From Haliotis asinina (Eukaryota > Mollusca > Gastropoda > Lepetellida > Haliotidae), in assembly GCF_037392515.1 (NCBI RefSeq), contig NC_090291.1, positions 27,018,001 to 27,082,000 on the forward strand: a stretch of DNA of 64,000 nucleotides, given 5' to 3'. This document shows, one piece after another, positions 47,311 through 60,682 of this stretch. Numbering within the stretch: the stretch's first letter is position 1; each line of letters starts with the position of its first letter. A program made the translations under genes and the position numbers. The notes beneath the pieces were generated by a model. The model had not been told where the DNA came from. It saw only the letters and a program-made list of their open reading frames with translations, and searched no databases.

Positions 47311-47592
47311 GGTGCCATATTTTGTTTTTAGCAAGTTACTGGTACATATATTCTTACCCTACCCTACAAACACCACTGTTCGTATTACCAATGAATACCA
47401 ATTCATCTTAATATTACTGTAAACCATTCTTATTCCAAAAATTGCAAGTTGGTTGTGGATGTTTGTAATCCATTCATATTGCATGTTTCTTTTCCAATCA
47501 CATTTGAAGTAAGGACTAATAATAGCTTGGTTACGTTGAATGTGTTATTGCTATCATTATGTTATTATTGAATCTGAGGGTGGTGGGGTGGG
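47311..47592. other. Non-repetitive spacer
   Basis: No gene or repeat is seen. Confidence 0.4.
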
Positions 47593-47755
47593 ATGGGGTA
47601 GCCTGGTGGTTAAAGCATTCGCTCGTCACGCTGAACACCCATGTTCGCTCCCCACATGGGTACAATGTGTGAAGCCCATTTTCTTGTGTCCGCTGCCGTG
47701 ATATTGCTGGAATAGTGCTAAAAGCGGCGTAAAACTTAACTCACTCACTCACTCT
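47593..47755 (+). repeat. tRNA-like SINE (family B), best-preserved copy
   Basis: GATGGGGTAGCCTGGTGGTT resembles a tRNA A box and GTTCGCTCCCCACATGGG a B box. The body TGATATTGCTGGAATAGTGC, then AAAAGCGGCGTAAAACTTAA, ends in (CTCA)n. A short ATCTGA occurs on both flanks and may be a target duplication. Confidence 0.85.
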
Positions 47756-48654
47756 ATCTGAAAGAATGGTGACAGGCATTTAACTTATGTAATTCACCTA
47801 ACAGAAGGTTTGCTTGTCATAGGAGTTTAACCTGTTATTTGGACCATCATGAAATACTCAAGATATTTGGGTGACAGATTCCATGACAATACAAATGTAA
47901 AATTGTGTGAATGTTTAATAATTGTTATGCTCTGGGGATCACAGTGATTCTAATCTTTAATAACCTTGAATGTCTCTTCGATGTCAAAGGAATATTGCCA
48001 TTTGTTTCAAAGTGGGACAGTGGGAAATGCTGCTCAACAAACATTTTGTGCAATTGTCATGCACTAATATCACTTCTATGGTCATAGTAAATTCCTTCTA
48101 TGATAAATGATGACGCTTTAGGTTGGTACCATTTATCACACTTCCACAAATATGTCTTTTTACATAATTAGTTATGAAACTGTGTGCTGATCAACCAAAC
48201 CACATGTTTCCTTGATCGTCAGTGATATTCAAGCATCCTTGCCTGCAGCAGCTACAGGGATCAATTATAGGTAGCACTGAAATCAGAAAAGGTTGTGCAT
48301 AATTTTGTTGATAGCACAATTACTGCTGCAAAATTAATTATGTTAGGTTAACATCAGCTATTTAACTGTAAATTTATGGTTGTGGTATCACTAATAACAG
48401 ACTGATCCTGAGGGGGTGCGGGTAGGTGGTGCTTGGGGAGGTTGAAGTTGAGGAAACTGTTAGTTTCATTGGAAATACAGCACAAGATGGAGTCAAGTTT
48501 CTATTCTGTGTTAGATATAGTAAATTGCTGAATGATTATATAATGGAGTGAGTTTTTCACTTGAATATATCCATCAATCAAGCCCTGGAAGGATAAATCC
48601 TTATTTCTGTTTCATTCATCTAAGCAAGTTTCTGGACAGACACTCTCTCCCTCG
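47756..48654. other. No gene recognised
   Basis: No exon or repeat is supported. Confidence 0.45.
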
Positions 48655-48950
48655 TAGGGAGTCTACCGAGGGTTTTTTCATCTTTCCCCAAGGAGTCTCC
48701 AGAAGGCTTTTCCTTCTTTCCCAGGGAGTTTTCAGAGAGATTTTTCTTTACCTTGTAGGGGGCATCCAGAGGGATTTTTCCCTCTTTCCCGGAGTCTCAA
48801 GAACGTTTTTCCTTCCTTCCCATGGAGTCTCCAGATGGTTTGTAACTTCTCTCGGAGGGTGTCTCTAAAAGGTTTTTTCTTTCCCTTCCATGGAATCTCA
48901 AGATGTTTTTTTCACTTCCCTGGAGGGGAGTTTCCAGAAGGAGTTGCCTT
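48655..48950. repeat. Degenerate minisatellite of about 55 bp
   Basis: Repeats of GGAGTCTCCAGAAGG followed by TTTTTCCTTCTTTCCC. Five to six imperfect units are strongly pyrimidine-rich on the plus strand. Confidence 0.75.
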
Positions 48951-50385
48951 TCCTGGCAGGGTGATGCAACAGACGTTTTTGTGGTCCAGGTGGCTGATAT
49001 TATGCAGGGTTTGGATGTGCTTCAACAATTTGACAGGCATTCTCAATACAAAACTTTGGAATTTTGTAAGATGAAAAAGCAGGTAAGAAAATCTATAGTG
49101 GAACATTTTATGATGAAACTATTGGACAGGGAACTCGCATCTCCTGGAGAGTTTCATGGGTTTTTTGGTACATGATGTATCAGGACTCATGAGACTTGTT
49201 TTGTTGTACTTTTGTAGGGTGAAGCCATAGCCCATGTTCAGTTGTCACCTTCAGAGACTTCAGATCCAGCTGCTTGACAGCTTTGTGGTAGTGGATCCAA
49301 CAAAAACAAGAAGAAATATTACTTCAGTTGCTGAAAACAAATGATTACTTTTATATTCTTGTGCTCCAGCAGCTAACTCTGTCTGCCCTCTTCAAGTTGT
49401 CTTTATTACACTGATTTACGTTAAGTTCTAAATACCTTTGTGGACAAAGCAATCACTGTGAGTCATGCCCAGAATTGGTCTTGGCTGCCCCTGAGACTTG
49501 TTGATGGAGCTGTGTGATAACTGAACCACACCTTTTGTCTCTAGACTAAATTGATATTTCATCCTGTACAAGGACCACTCAGTCGCGGAAGAATTCAGGA
49601 TAATGGCACTGAAGAGTAAAAGAGACACTTTCAGTGTTCCTGTTAATCTGTGATCAGTTTTGTTGGAACTGACACTGCCAATCAGCCAGACTTGACACTT
49701 TCTTCCCAATTTGATTGTGACAGTTTGCTAATGTAATCATAAAGGTCAGGTGACAGTGGATAATGATGACACTCCACCAAACTGCTTTCATTATGATGTC
49801 CAGTCACTTCAGCATATTCTATCCTCTTTTGTGCTAATTGAGAGTTTTTGCGTGAGAGCATGAGACTAATAGTTCTACAATGTGATTCTCTGTGACTTTC
49901 AGCTATTATTACCCTGTATTCATCTTTCAGTATTTGCCACGATTCCATTTTATTTCATTGATGAATTAATAGAATGTATTTCTATTGTTAAAGCTTACTG
50001 AGTGAATGGATGCTATTTCATGTTTCCGTTACCAGTAATACAGCTATGGTCAGTGAACCTAGCACAGGCTAAGCAGTGATAATCAAGATTGCACTGCATG
50101 ATTCACAGTGTCACTGTGACATCAGCCATGCCACCGGGAAAGCAGTTGTTGTGATTAGTGACTTCCTGTCTGAGTGTTCAGTTGTTTGTCTACCATTCTA
50201 GAGCACACCAGCTTTCAGTAATTACATCATATTTTTGTATAACCCAAACATTCAGATTTTACTATCTAACTCAAGTTTGCTGTTCTCAAACTATTTACCC
50301 CAAAAAGTAAATTTCAGTGTAAGTATTACAAAATCAAGACCAAGGATTTATGTGCCAGATACACATTCAGATACATAGCCTTGCC
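48951..50385. other. No gene recognised
   Basis: A possible orphan exon (48987..49082, CAG acceptor to GTAAGA donor) was considered and not accepted. Nothing else is identified. Confidence 0.4.
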
Positions 50386-50680
50386 ACACAGACATGGTAT
50401 CTTGAGCTCTTGACCATTCCTTCGTGTAAGGACCTGCCATGAGGACATGGTACCTATTGTCCATTCCTGGATATAGGCTGAAACACACATTCCACAAGGA
50501 CATGGTATCTCTTGACCATTCCTGGATGTAGGCTGAAACAGACACCTGCCACAAGGACATGGTACCTCTTGACCATTCCTGGATGTAGGCTGAAACAGAC
50601 ACCTGCCACAAGGACATGGTACCTCTTGACCATTCATGAATTGATCCTGAGACAGACACCTGCCACAAGAATGCATCACC
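50386..50680. repeat. 57-bp minisatellite, about 5 copies
   Basis: The unit contains GGACATGGTACCTCTTGACC, then ATTCCTGGATGTAGGCTGAA and ACAGACACCTGCCACAA. The first two copies are truncated. It is divisible by 3, which explains the open frames on both strands. Confidence 0.93.
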
Positions 50681-52919
50681 TTTGGGATATGCCATGGTAT
50701 AGTCACTATCGCATTCCAGCATAACTGGCTCAGTTTCAGGAAGTTCTGGAAGCTAGCTTCTCATTCAGCCATGATCAGTAGGTCAAGAAACATGTAACTG
50801 TGTAGCTTCTTAATCCTATGATATTGGATAGACATTTAAAGGGAACATTTGGAAAAAGCATTTTCTGTTCACTGTTCCTTCATCTCTTGGTTTTTAAGCA
50901 ATTATGTTTGAAGAATGAATGGGTTTATCAGGTTTGACCTTTAAAGTGTTCCGTCCAGGATGGGACTGTTTCACACAGTAGCCATAAATAATTCACCCAA
51001 GTTGTTTGTTTCTTAACATGGATGCTGCAGTAATATATTCCACAGTGTTGTTTCTCCAGGAATGTGCTTGGTTTTAATGGTGAAAACTTGTAGGTGAATG
51101 ACTCTAGTTATTTAGTTACAGGGCAGAAGGCATCATTTGTCTTCATTGTTTCTCCATTGTGAAAGTCAAACTGTTAAGAATTATTGATTCAGGACACAAC
51201 AAATCAAATGTCCAGTCTGGTCATTATATGTCACCTTGATGACCTTGGCACATTCACTTGAAATATATAAGCAGGTGTTCACGTGTTTATGCTATGACTT
51301 CAAGTACATTTGGAGCATTTAATGTCAGAGCATTTGCATCAAAATATTATTTAGTTTCATCATAGTGACTGCCTGCAGGACCCATCTCATGTTACTTCAG
51401 AATACCTCAGAAGTCTTGACATATGATAAGCCTACACTTGCAGTGCTGCCATTGGACCAGCAACTCTGCTTGTGGAATAAGACAGGCAGAGTCAACTCAG
51501 TGGGTTCTCCTCAGCTCCAGAATTGTTGACACACTGTGCAATAAATAAACTAAATAACAAACATTGGTCCAAATATGCCAAAGCGTTTTTAGTAAGATAA
51601 AGTGGAGCAACAGGATTAGGTTATGTAATTCAATACAGATTTGCTGATTGTCTATTTCTGATGACTGATCATAATAAGGTAATATACTTTGGTTGTTGTT
51701 CAGCTTATCTATGGAACATATCATTTTGATAGCCAAGGGTCAAATTTGGTGTAGTTATTCATTAATCTAATTCATTCAATAATCATTTTTGGGTATTTTC
51801 ATTATGTAGTACAACAACAACTGTTTCAAATATAACCAGTGTATCATTTTAGTTTTCTCATATCTGGTATACAGATGGTCCAAATCATATGCATGTTACA
51901 CATGAAGCCATCACAAGATATCAGACATAAGATTCTCTCAGCACCATGTGGAACCTTTGACAAGTGGAAACAGCGACTGACAAGACCCAAAGCATGGAAT
52001 TCAATCTTCAACTCATCAACGAGCAAATATTACTATGTCCAATCCATATTTTCCACATCTCGTTGAACCTTTCTACAGGATGAAATGACACCTTTGGGAC
52101 ACCTCTTGATAATTCAACCTTTGCTGTAGACACTGATTAACATTTTCATATAAGAGACCATGTTTGGAGTTTTTTGAATGAAGAACTACCTCATCATTAT
52201 GTCAGTTATGTTTGATCCAATGATCGACAGTCAACATTTTCATGTACTAAGGCATTTAGGATACATAGTTGTATTTAATTCCATGTGAAACTCATAGTCC
52301 AGTCTGGCAAAATCTTACTATAATGAGCACGACTATATGTGTGTGTAGTGCACAGGTTACCACATCAGTTTCAGGAAGTATTAGTTAACAGTTTCAGGTT
52401 AAGTATCTTGTTTCATTTCAGATTAACAAACAGCTGATAGCAAACTTGATCAGTGAAAGTATGAATTGTGTGGACAGAACGTCAGAGAACATGATGATTT
52501 TTAATTTGAATCCTGTATTATTTTCAATATTGGATGCTCAGACTGACAGTGTATGTTTGTGTGTTGATGTATATTATTGATCAATAAATCATCAATACCT
52601 TATTGTCAGCACATATCATGTACTACCCCTTCCTCTTCAAACACACCCGATGTACATTATTGACAAATGTTCCCCCCCATGGTGATTCTGGCTTAACATT
52701 GGTACCTAGCAACCTGCAGTTATTGTAAAAGGCAGCCAAATTGATTTGGTGATTAGGCATGGTGATTTCAGAATGTCAATCAATTTATTTCCAGTGCCGT
52801 TGGTCATCGTTCACAATATTAATCACTGCATTATCTGTTCCAGGATGAGTTATTTATAGACAAATGACATTCAGAATATAACTGAGTATGGGAGATCAGT
52901 CCAAGTGTGTTATATGGCT
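50681..52919. other. No gene recognised
   Basis: AT-rich. No exon or repeat is supported. Confidence 0.45.
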
Positions 52920-54075
52920 TCCTAGTGATGATAAACCAATCAGTGCCTGTGTGTTAGACTGCTCCCTTAGTGAAGGTAAAGTGATAAGTGCCTGTGTGTT
53001 ATATTACTCCCTAGTGTAGGTAAACTGATCAGTGCCTGTGTGTTAGACTGCTCCCTTAGTGAAGGTAAAGTGATAAGTGCCTGTGTGTTATATTACTCCC
53101 TAGTGTAGGTAAACTGATCAGTGCCTGTGTGTTAGATTGCTCCCTAGTGAAGGTAAACAGATCAGAGACTGTGTGTCAGATGACTTCCTTGTGAAGGTAA
53201 ACAGATCAGAGACTGTGTGTCAGATGACTTCCTAGTGAAGGTAAACAGATCAGAGACTGTGTGTCAGATGACTTCCTTGTGAAGGTAAACAGATCAGAGC
53301 CTGTGTGTCAGATTACTCCCGAGTGAAGGTAAACAGGTCAGTCTAAGTGTGTTAGATAGCTTCCTGGTGAAGGTAAACAGATCAGTGCCTGTGTGTTAGA
53401 TTGCTCCCTAGTGAAGGTAAACAGATGAGAGACTGTGTGTCAGATGACTTCCTAGTGAAGGTAAACAGATCAGAGACTGTGTGTCAGATGACTTCCTAGT
53501 GAAGGTAAACAGATCAGAGCCTGTGTGTCAGATTACTCCCGAGTGAAGGTAAACAGGTCAGTCTAAGTGTGTTAGATAGCTTCCTTGTGAAGGTAAACAG
53601 ATCAGTGCCTGTGTGTTAGATTGCTCCCTAGTGAAGGTAAACAGATGAGAGACTGTGTGTCAGATGACTTCCTAGTGAAGGTAAACAGATCAGAGACTGT
53701 GTGTCAGATGACTTCCTTGTGAAGTTAAACAGATCAGAGCCTGTGTGTTAGATGACTTCCTAGTGAAGGTAAACAGATCAGAGCCTGTGTGTCAGATTAC
53801 TCCCGAGTGAAGGTAAACAGGTCAGTCTAAGTGTGTTAGATAGCTTCCTTGTGAAGGTAAACAGATCAGAGACTGTGTGTCAGATGACTTCCTAGTGAAG
53901 GTAAACAGATCAGGGCCTGTGTGTTAGATGACTTCCTAGTGAAGGTAAACAGCTCAGAGCCTGTGTGTTAGACGACTTCCTAGTGAAGGTAAACAGATCA
54001 GAGCCTGTGTGTTAGATGACTTCCTAGTGAAGGTAAACAGCTCAGAGCCTGTGTGTCAGATGACTTCCTTGTGAA
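52920..54075. repeat. 44-bp minisatellite, about 25 copies
   Basis: The unit contains GTGAAGGTAAACAGATCAGA, then GACTGTGTGTCAGATGACTT and CCTA. Several variants (ATTACTCCC, ATTGCTCCC, GTCTAAGTGTGTTAG) recur in the same order at about 53300 and 53540, which points to higher-order duplication of multi-unit blocks. Confidence 0.95.
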
Positions 54076-55290
54076 TGTAAATGGAATGTTTGTCTAGGTA
54101 AAGAAAAGTGTGTGCCTGTTACTACCTGCTTCCCTGAGTGATGTTCTTCATCATATACACAGTTAGTGATGTTTCCTGACCACGTGATTTACCAGAAATT
54201 GCTCAAAGATCTAAAACTGATTTACCGGATCAAAAGACAAAGATCAAAGTACCTTTGATCATGTTTCTGAACCAAATCTGTGAAATACTATTCAACTCCT
54301 AGAGTAAAGAACATGAAAGAAAATCAACAAAAAGTGTCAAAGGGATATTAGAAAATATAACAAACTGCATTTTGATGCTCTTATTATGTAGAGCAATGAA
54401 CAGGAATGATAACTGTGTCATGTGATGTGAAATCTGTAGCAACTATTCAGGTCATCAGGGATTACTAGCATATCGGAAATATGTCTCATTTAACTTCCAA
54501 AGTGTATATTTAGTAACTAGAATTAGCTTCTGCTGGAAGACAGATTGGTACTCCTTGTTGACTATGAATCAGTTTCTCAGCCAAACGCCCCCACACCTAA
54601 AAACACCATTGAAGGCACTGGAAGACATAGAATCTGATTCGAGCAGTAGCTCCCGACTGATAACAAATCCATACACGATTGACCAAGCTGAGACCTCGTT
54701 ACAATTTGGTATTATTGATGTATCGGTGGAAATGCTCATTATAAGATTCATGTGTTTGATGAATTGGCATGATTGGAAAACTGATGTTCATGATATGTTG
54801 ATATTTATGTTGAATTCATGTTGAGACGTGTGTGGTTGTTATGACGACACTGAGTTTTATTTTGACAGCCTGCCGATCACGAGGAAAGTGTGTTGCATTA
54901 ATGGATTTGTTTTACAGTGTTTCAACAGATGAGCTTACAGTTTTGATCACTTACTGTTTGGGTATGGACTGACCGAAGTTACAACACTTTCTTCTTCTTT
55001 GTTAAGTTACTGATATATGGTGTTGAGCAACAACTGTTGACCACACTCACATCCCTGCTTTGCCTCAGAGATGTCACAATATCATTACTGCATATAGCAA
55101 TACAGTTATGCTTGTTCAGCCTGAAATTCTCTCATGTTGCCCAGTTAAAATGATTTAATATTCATTTAGTAATAGTTTAATTTGAAGGACAGGTTAGTCC
55201 AGAATCTATTTAACTGATTTTATTGTCTCCCGCCACATGTTTAGAGCAAAGTATGGGATAGAGTATTGGGCTCTGTCTGTACGTACAAGT
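54076..55290. other. No gene recognised
   Basis: No convincing exon. An 89-codon frame at 54555 lacks splice sites and family similarity. Confidence 0.45.
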
Positions 55291-55800
55291 TGGAATATCT
55301 TAGGAACCGTTAACTAGATTCTTTTCATACTTGGTACCTTGGTTCATCACAGTATGTGAAAGGTTCAGTAATTTTCAAGGTCACAGCAACACTTTGAAGA
55401 TTTCAGCACGTTAACCTGCATTTTAAGTTCGTCAGGAAGATATCTCAAGAACTGTTCACTGGATTTTCTTCATTTGTGACACCAAGCATTTTAAGAAGGG
55501 AAGTGGCAAGACCCAGCTGATTTTGGTGACTTCATGTAATTTTCAAGGTCACTGCAATACTTTAAAGATTTCACCATGTTAAACTGCATGTTAAGCTTGT
55601 CAGTTAGCTATCTCAAGAACCATTTACTGGGTTTTCTTTATATTTGACGCCAAGCTTCAGCTAGGGAAGGCGCAGGACCCAGTCAGTTTTGGTGACTTTC
55701 ATGTAATTTTTAAGGTCACAGCGACACTTCATCAAATTAAGATTGTCAGAAAGATATCTCAAAAAAGGTTCACTGGATTTTCTCCGTAGACTTTCAAGAC
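55291..55800. repeat. Diverged tandem repeat of about 185 bp, 3 units
   Basis: Units share (A/T)TTTTCAAGGTCACAGC, CTTTGAAGATTTCA, TATCTCAAGAACTGTTCACT and GGATTTTCTTCAT. Similarity between units is only moderate, indicating an old duplication. Confidence 0.75.
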
Positions 55801-56332
55801 GTCTCTTGAATGTTTTTTGATAAGCAATTTCTTTATTACTATTTTTTGCATATTTCATACACCATGACATTCATGTCAAGATCAAAGTGAGTCTTGATAA
55901 TAATTTTGTGTTTGAATAGCTACAGAGCAAAATATCAAGAGCGATTTACTGGTCATCTTATAATATGATCTTCACTTTCATTACTTTTTAAACTTGATTT
56001 TATAATTTGCAATGGGGGATTATGTCACCTTAGCGACAACTGCTTGTTTCATTAACAGTGGCAGGCAATACTGGCTTAATGGGTATGAAGCTGGGTCATT
56101 GCAGAACTTGATAAATATTCTATTTTACAAAATCAGTACAGCATTCAAACATAAATTAACCAAAGGGCACCATGTATCATGTTTACAGGGGTAAAATCAC
56201 AGTCCATCAATACAACGTTAAATCTTAACACCTGAACCTTGTCTATATGATTAGTAATGGACCATGTGTCATGTTTACAGGTGTAGAAACAGTTCATCAA
56301 TACATAAAATCTCATCATCTATACTTTGCTGT
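55801..56332. other. No gene recognised
   Basis: Spacer between two tandem arrays. Nothing is identified. Confidence 0.45.
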
Positions 56333-56705
56333 ATGGTTAATAATTACAGTGGATCACAACAATTATACCTTGTTTGCAAGATTAATAATTACAGTAGATC
56401 ACAACAATTATACCTTGTTTGCAAGATTAATAATTACAGTAGATCACAACAATTATACCTTGTTTGCAAGATTAATAATTACAGTAGATCACAACAATTA
56501 TACCTTGTTTGCAAGATTAATAATTACAGTGGATCACAACAATTATACCTTGTTTGCAAGATTAATAATTACAGTAGATCACAACAATTATACCTTGTTT
56601 GCAAGATTAATAATTACAGTAGATCACAACAATTATACCTTGTTTGCAAGATTAATAATTACAGTGGATCACAACGATTAAACCTTGTCTCTAAGATTAA
56701 TAATT
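56333..56705. repeat. 45-bp minisatellite, 8 near-identical copies
   Basis: The unit contains TTAATAATTACAGTAGATCA, then CAACAATTATACCTTGTTTG and CAAGA. Copies differ mainly at one A/G (GTAGATC or GTGGATC), so the array looks young. As 45 is divisible by 3, frames of 144 and 161 codons run through it; these are repeat translations. Confidence 0.96.
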
Positions 56706-57049
56706 ACATTGGAATACACCTTCACCATATCTGTATGTTTAATAGTTAGGAAGATTTTTCACTTTTTTGTTTGACCAACCAGTCAAAAGTCTAAATGAGA
56801 CCCCAAAAACTTGTTTAATTGCTTATGTAAGTTTCATTTACTGCTCCATTTTTGATAAGAAAAGGCAAGATAAAATTGCAAAAAAGTAAGATTACTAATA
56901 AGTATGTAGATATGAAGTCTCTGTGTTTGAGAACATTGCTTTCTAAATGGTAATTACCTAAACAACTACTAGCTTTCATTAGCAGTAATAACATAACTGA
57001 GTCAAACACATTGAAACTCTATTGTCTTTCTCCTCCATCATCTCTCAGT
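56706..57049. other. Spacer between arrays
   Basis: No gene or repeat is seen. Confidence 0.45.
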
Positions 57050-59332
57050 CTCCCACCCAACACGCATCTCTCTCTCGCACCCAACACATATATCTCTCTC
57101 CCACCCAACACACATCTCTCTCTCATGCCCAAGACACATCTCTCTCCCACCCAACACGCATCTCTCTCTCACGCCCAAGACACATCTCTCTCCCACCCAA
57201 CACGCATCTCTCTCTCACGCCCAACACACATCTCTCTCCCACTCAACACGCATCTCTCTCTCACGCCCAAGACACATCTCTCTCTCACCCAACACGCATC
57301 TCTCTCTCACGCCCAAGACACATCTCTCTCCCACCCAACACGCATCTCTCTCTCACGCCCAACACACATCTCTCTCTCACCCAACACGCATCTCTCTCTC
57401 ACGCCCAACACACATCTCTCTCTCACCCAACGCACATCTCTCTCACGCCCAACACACATCTCTCTCCCACCCAACACACATCTCTCTCTCACGCCCAACA
57501 CACATCTCTCTCCCACCCAACACGCATCTCTCTCTCATGCCCAACACACATCTCTCTCCCACCCAACACGCATCTCTCTCTCACGCCCACCACACATCTC
57601 TCTCCCACCCAACACGCATCTCTCTCTCACGCCCAACACACATCTCTCTCCCACCCAACACGCATCTCTCTCTCACGCCCAACACACATCTCTCTCCCAC
57701 CCAACACGCATCTCTCTCTCTCACGCCCAACACACATCTCTCTCCCACCCAACACGCATCTCTCTCTCACGCCCAACACACATCTCTCTCCCACCCAACA
57801 CGCATCTCTCTGTCACGCCCAACACACATCTCTCTCTCACCCAACACGCATCTCTCTCTCACGCCCAACACACATCTCTCTCTCACCCAACACGCATCTT
57901 TCTCTCACACCCAACACACATCTCTCTCTCACCCAACACGCATCTCTCTCTCGCGCCCAACATGCATCTCTCTCTTACCCAACACACATCTCTCTCTCAC
58001 CCAACACACATCTCTCTCTCACGCAACACGCATCTCTCTCTCGCGCCCAACATGCATCTCTCTCTCACCCAACACACATCTCTCTCCCACCCAACACGCA
58101 TCTCTCTCACCCAACACGCATCTCTCTCTTAACCAACACACATCTCTCTCACCCAACACACATCTCTCTCTAACCCAAAACACATCTCTCTCCCACCCAA
58201 CACGCATCTCTCTCACCCAACACGCATCTCTCTCACACCCAGCATTCATCTCTCACTTACCCAACACACATCTCTCTCTCACCCAACACGCATCTCTCTC
58301 TTGCGCCCAACATGCATCTCTCTCTTACCCAGCACACATCTCTCTCTCACCCAACACACATCTCTCTCTCACCCAACACGCATCTCTCTCACCCAACACG
58401 CATCTCTCTCACCTAACACGCATCTCTCTCTTAACCAACACACATCTCTCTCACCCAACACACATCTCTCTCACCCAACACACATCTCTCTCCCACCCAA
58501 CACGCATCTCTCTCACACCCAGCATTCATCTCTCACTTACCCAACACACATCTCTCTCTCACCCAACACGCATCTCTCTCTCGCGCCCAACACACATCTC
58601 TCTCTCACCCAACACACATCTCTCTCTCACCCAACACGCATCTCTCTCACCCAACACACATCTCTCTCTCACCCATCATGCATCTCTCTCACCCAACACA
58701 CATCTCTCTCTCACCCAACATGCATCTCTCTCACCCAACACACATCTCTCTCTTACCCAACACACATCTCTCTCCCACCCAACATGCATCTCTCTCACCC
58801 AACACACATCTCTCTCTCACCCAACACACATCTCTCTCACCCAACACACATCTCTCTCACCCAACACGCATCTCTCTCTCACCCAACACATATATCCCTC
58901 CCACCCAGCACACACCTCTCTCTTACCCAACACACATCTCTCTCTCACCTAACACACATCTCTCTCTTACCCAACACATATCTCTCTCTTACCCAGCACA
59001 CATCTTTCTCTCACCCAGCACACACCTCTCTCTCACCCAATACACATCTCTCTCCCACCCAGCACACATCTCTCTCTTAACCAACACACATCTCTCTCTC
59101 ACCCAACACACACCTCTCTCACACCCAACACACATCTCTCTCTGTCACCCAACACACATCTCTCTCCCACCCAGCATACATCTCTCTCTTACCCAACACA
59201 TATCTCTCTCTTACCCAGCACACATCTCTCTCTCACCCAACACACATCTCTCTCTCACCCAGCACACACCTCTCTCTCAACCAACACACATCTCTCTTTC
59301 ACCCAACACACATCTCTCTCCCACCCAGCAGA
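57050..59332. repeat. 2.3-kb CT-rich satellite (about 20-23-bp unit, about 100 copies)
   Basis: The core CCCAACACACATCTCTCTC recurs with variants (CACGCATC, CGCCCAA, AGCACACA). In the first half, ...CACGCCCAACACACATC and ...CCACCCAACACGCATC alternate, giving a dimer of about 44-45 bp; in the second half the pattern becomes irregular and monomeric. The plus strand is almost purely C/T/A, with long CT runs. Four overlapping frames of 258-471 codons (Ser/His/Thr/Leu rich) are repeat translations. Confidence 0.97.
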
Positions 59333-60485
59333 CACAAATAGACACAAACCATTCTGAGCTGAATAGAAAATGGGTTTATAGGTTTTATGTAGACCTATCC
59401 AAGACTAATTTATCAGCAGATATCCTTAAGAAGTACGTGTGTCAAGGCTTTTGAAATCTAGGAGTTTCTCTTTTCTTTTGTTTTTTTCAGAACCTTTTGG
59501 TATGATCATACTGCTCGTGAGGTACAGTCTGACCTGTATTTATGAACGTGTCCAAATCTGATTTCTTGCTGATTGTATGTCATCAGACCCAGATAACCAG
59601 ATTGGCCCACACTATGAAACAATGGTACGCTGCTCGACCAAACTGTGTGTTCTAGCTGTTAGTGATGGCTCCCTCCTGCCACACGCAGCAACCCAACTAC
59701 CTAGGTCACTGTTAATCAGGTCACTGTTACCAGCTTTAAATCAATCAATACAGATGCCTAACAACATTTTTCTGTATTTATGTGAATATTGTTGTAAGAT
59801 GTCTTCAGACTTGGATGTAGACTCATCGTAAAAAAACACTGTGCCTGATCATTGGCTGTATATTGATCCTGAAGTGTCCGGTCAACTTGCTGCGTCACTG
59901 GAGAGTGTTTAAATATCCATGTTATTTAGATGGTAATTGATCGCTCACTAAGTCAGTCAGTTTTGCTTAGTGGTACACCCACACACTGATGCAGATCAAT
60001 TTGCTGGCTGCTCCATGTTCCTACTCCAGCATGTGACCGTCTGCAAGCAATCCGTTCTGATTTAGTGTGTGGTGTGTGTCATGGCCAAATGGGATAACTG
60101 ATCAAATATCAGGAGGACTCACTGGTGTTGAATAGTAACCAAAAGTCAGTTTAATGCCTTTGTTGTTGCAGTTCATGTCAGTGTATCTCTGCCCATTCTT
60201 TCTGTGACCATGGAGACTCTGGGGGTTTGAGTTCCTGGTTTGCCTGATTAAGACTCTTAGTTTGTAACCTCAAGGCTTTGACAGGACACGATGATAAAGA
60301 GGAAATATTACTATTACAGCATTGTTAAAGTGACAAGGGAGGGGTCTTGCATCAATAGCTGCAGTTTAAACTATTCAGTCTAGCAGTCAGTGTTAGCATG
60401 TCAAGAAGAGTTACAATCATGTTATGAGGATGTAAAGAAAACAGATAAATGTGCATCTTATAGCTTCAATATAGAAAGTTCTGTA
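59333..60485. other. No gene recognised
   Basis: No exon or repeat is supported. Confidence 0.45.
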
Positions 60486-60682
60486 CCAGTGAAGATCTGC
60501 AAAGGAATTGGTCTTTAGCAACCCATGCTGGTTGTAAGAAACAACTGATGGACTCTCTGACTGGGTTGACACTTGTCATTATATCTTATTCATGTAGATC
60601 AAGATTATGATGTTGATCACTGGATTGTCCGGTCCAAACTCAATTATTTACAAACTGCCACCATATAGCTGGCATATTGCAT
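60486..60682 (+). repeat. Family A SINE, diverged and tailless
   Basis: Head CAGTGAAGATCTGCAAAGGA, then TTTAGCAACCCATGCTGG, TGATCACTGGATTGTCCGGT and CATATAGCTGGCATATTGC match family A; the ACTC tail is lost. Confidence 0.75.

Noticed and set aside
48987..49082. Possible coding exon (VADIMQGLDVLQQFDRHSQY and 11 more residues) between CAG and GTAAGA
   Set aside because: The acceptor lacks a good pyrimidine tract and the peptide matches no family I know. Its phase is incompatible with the KIAA0513-like donor at 45166, because a stop appears when joined.
56247..56749. Open frames of 144 and 161 codons
   Set aside because: They are translations of a 45-bp minisatellite in two frames.
57011..59454. 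Open frames of 258 to 471 codons rich in Ser, His, Thr and Leu
   Set aside because: They run in several overlapping frames through a satellite of about 22 bp and have no domain, unique sequence or splice context. Open frame length follows from the absence of stop codons in the repeat unit.
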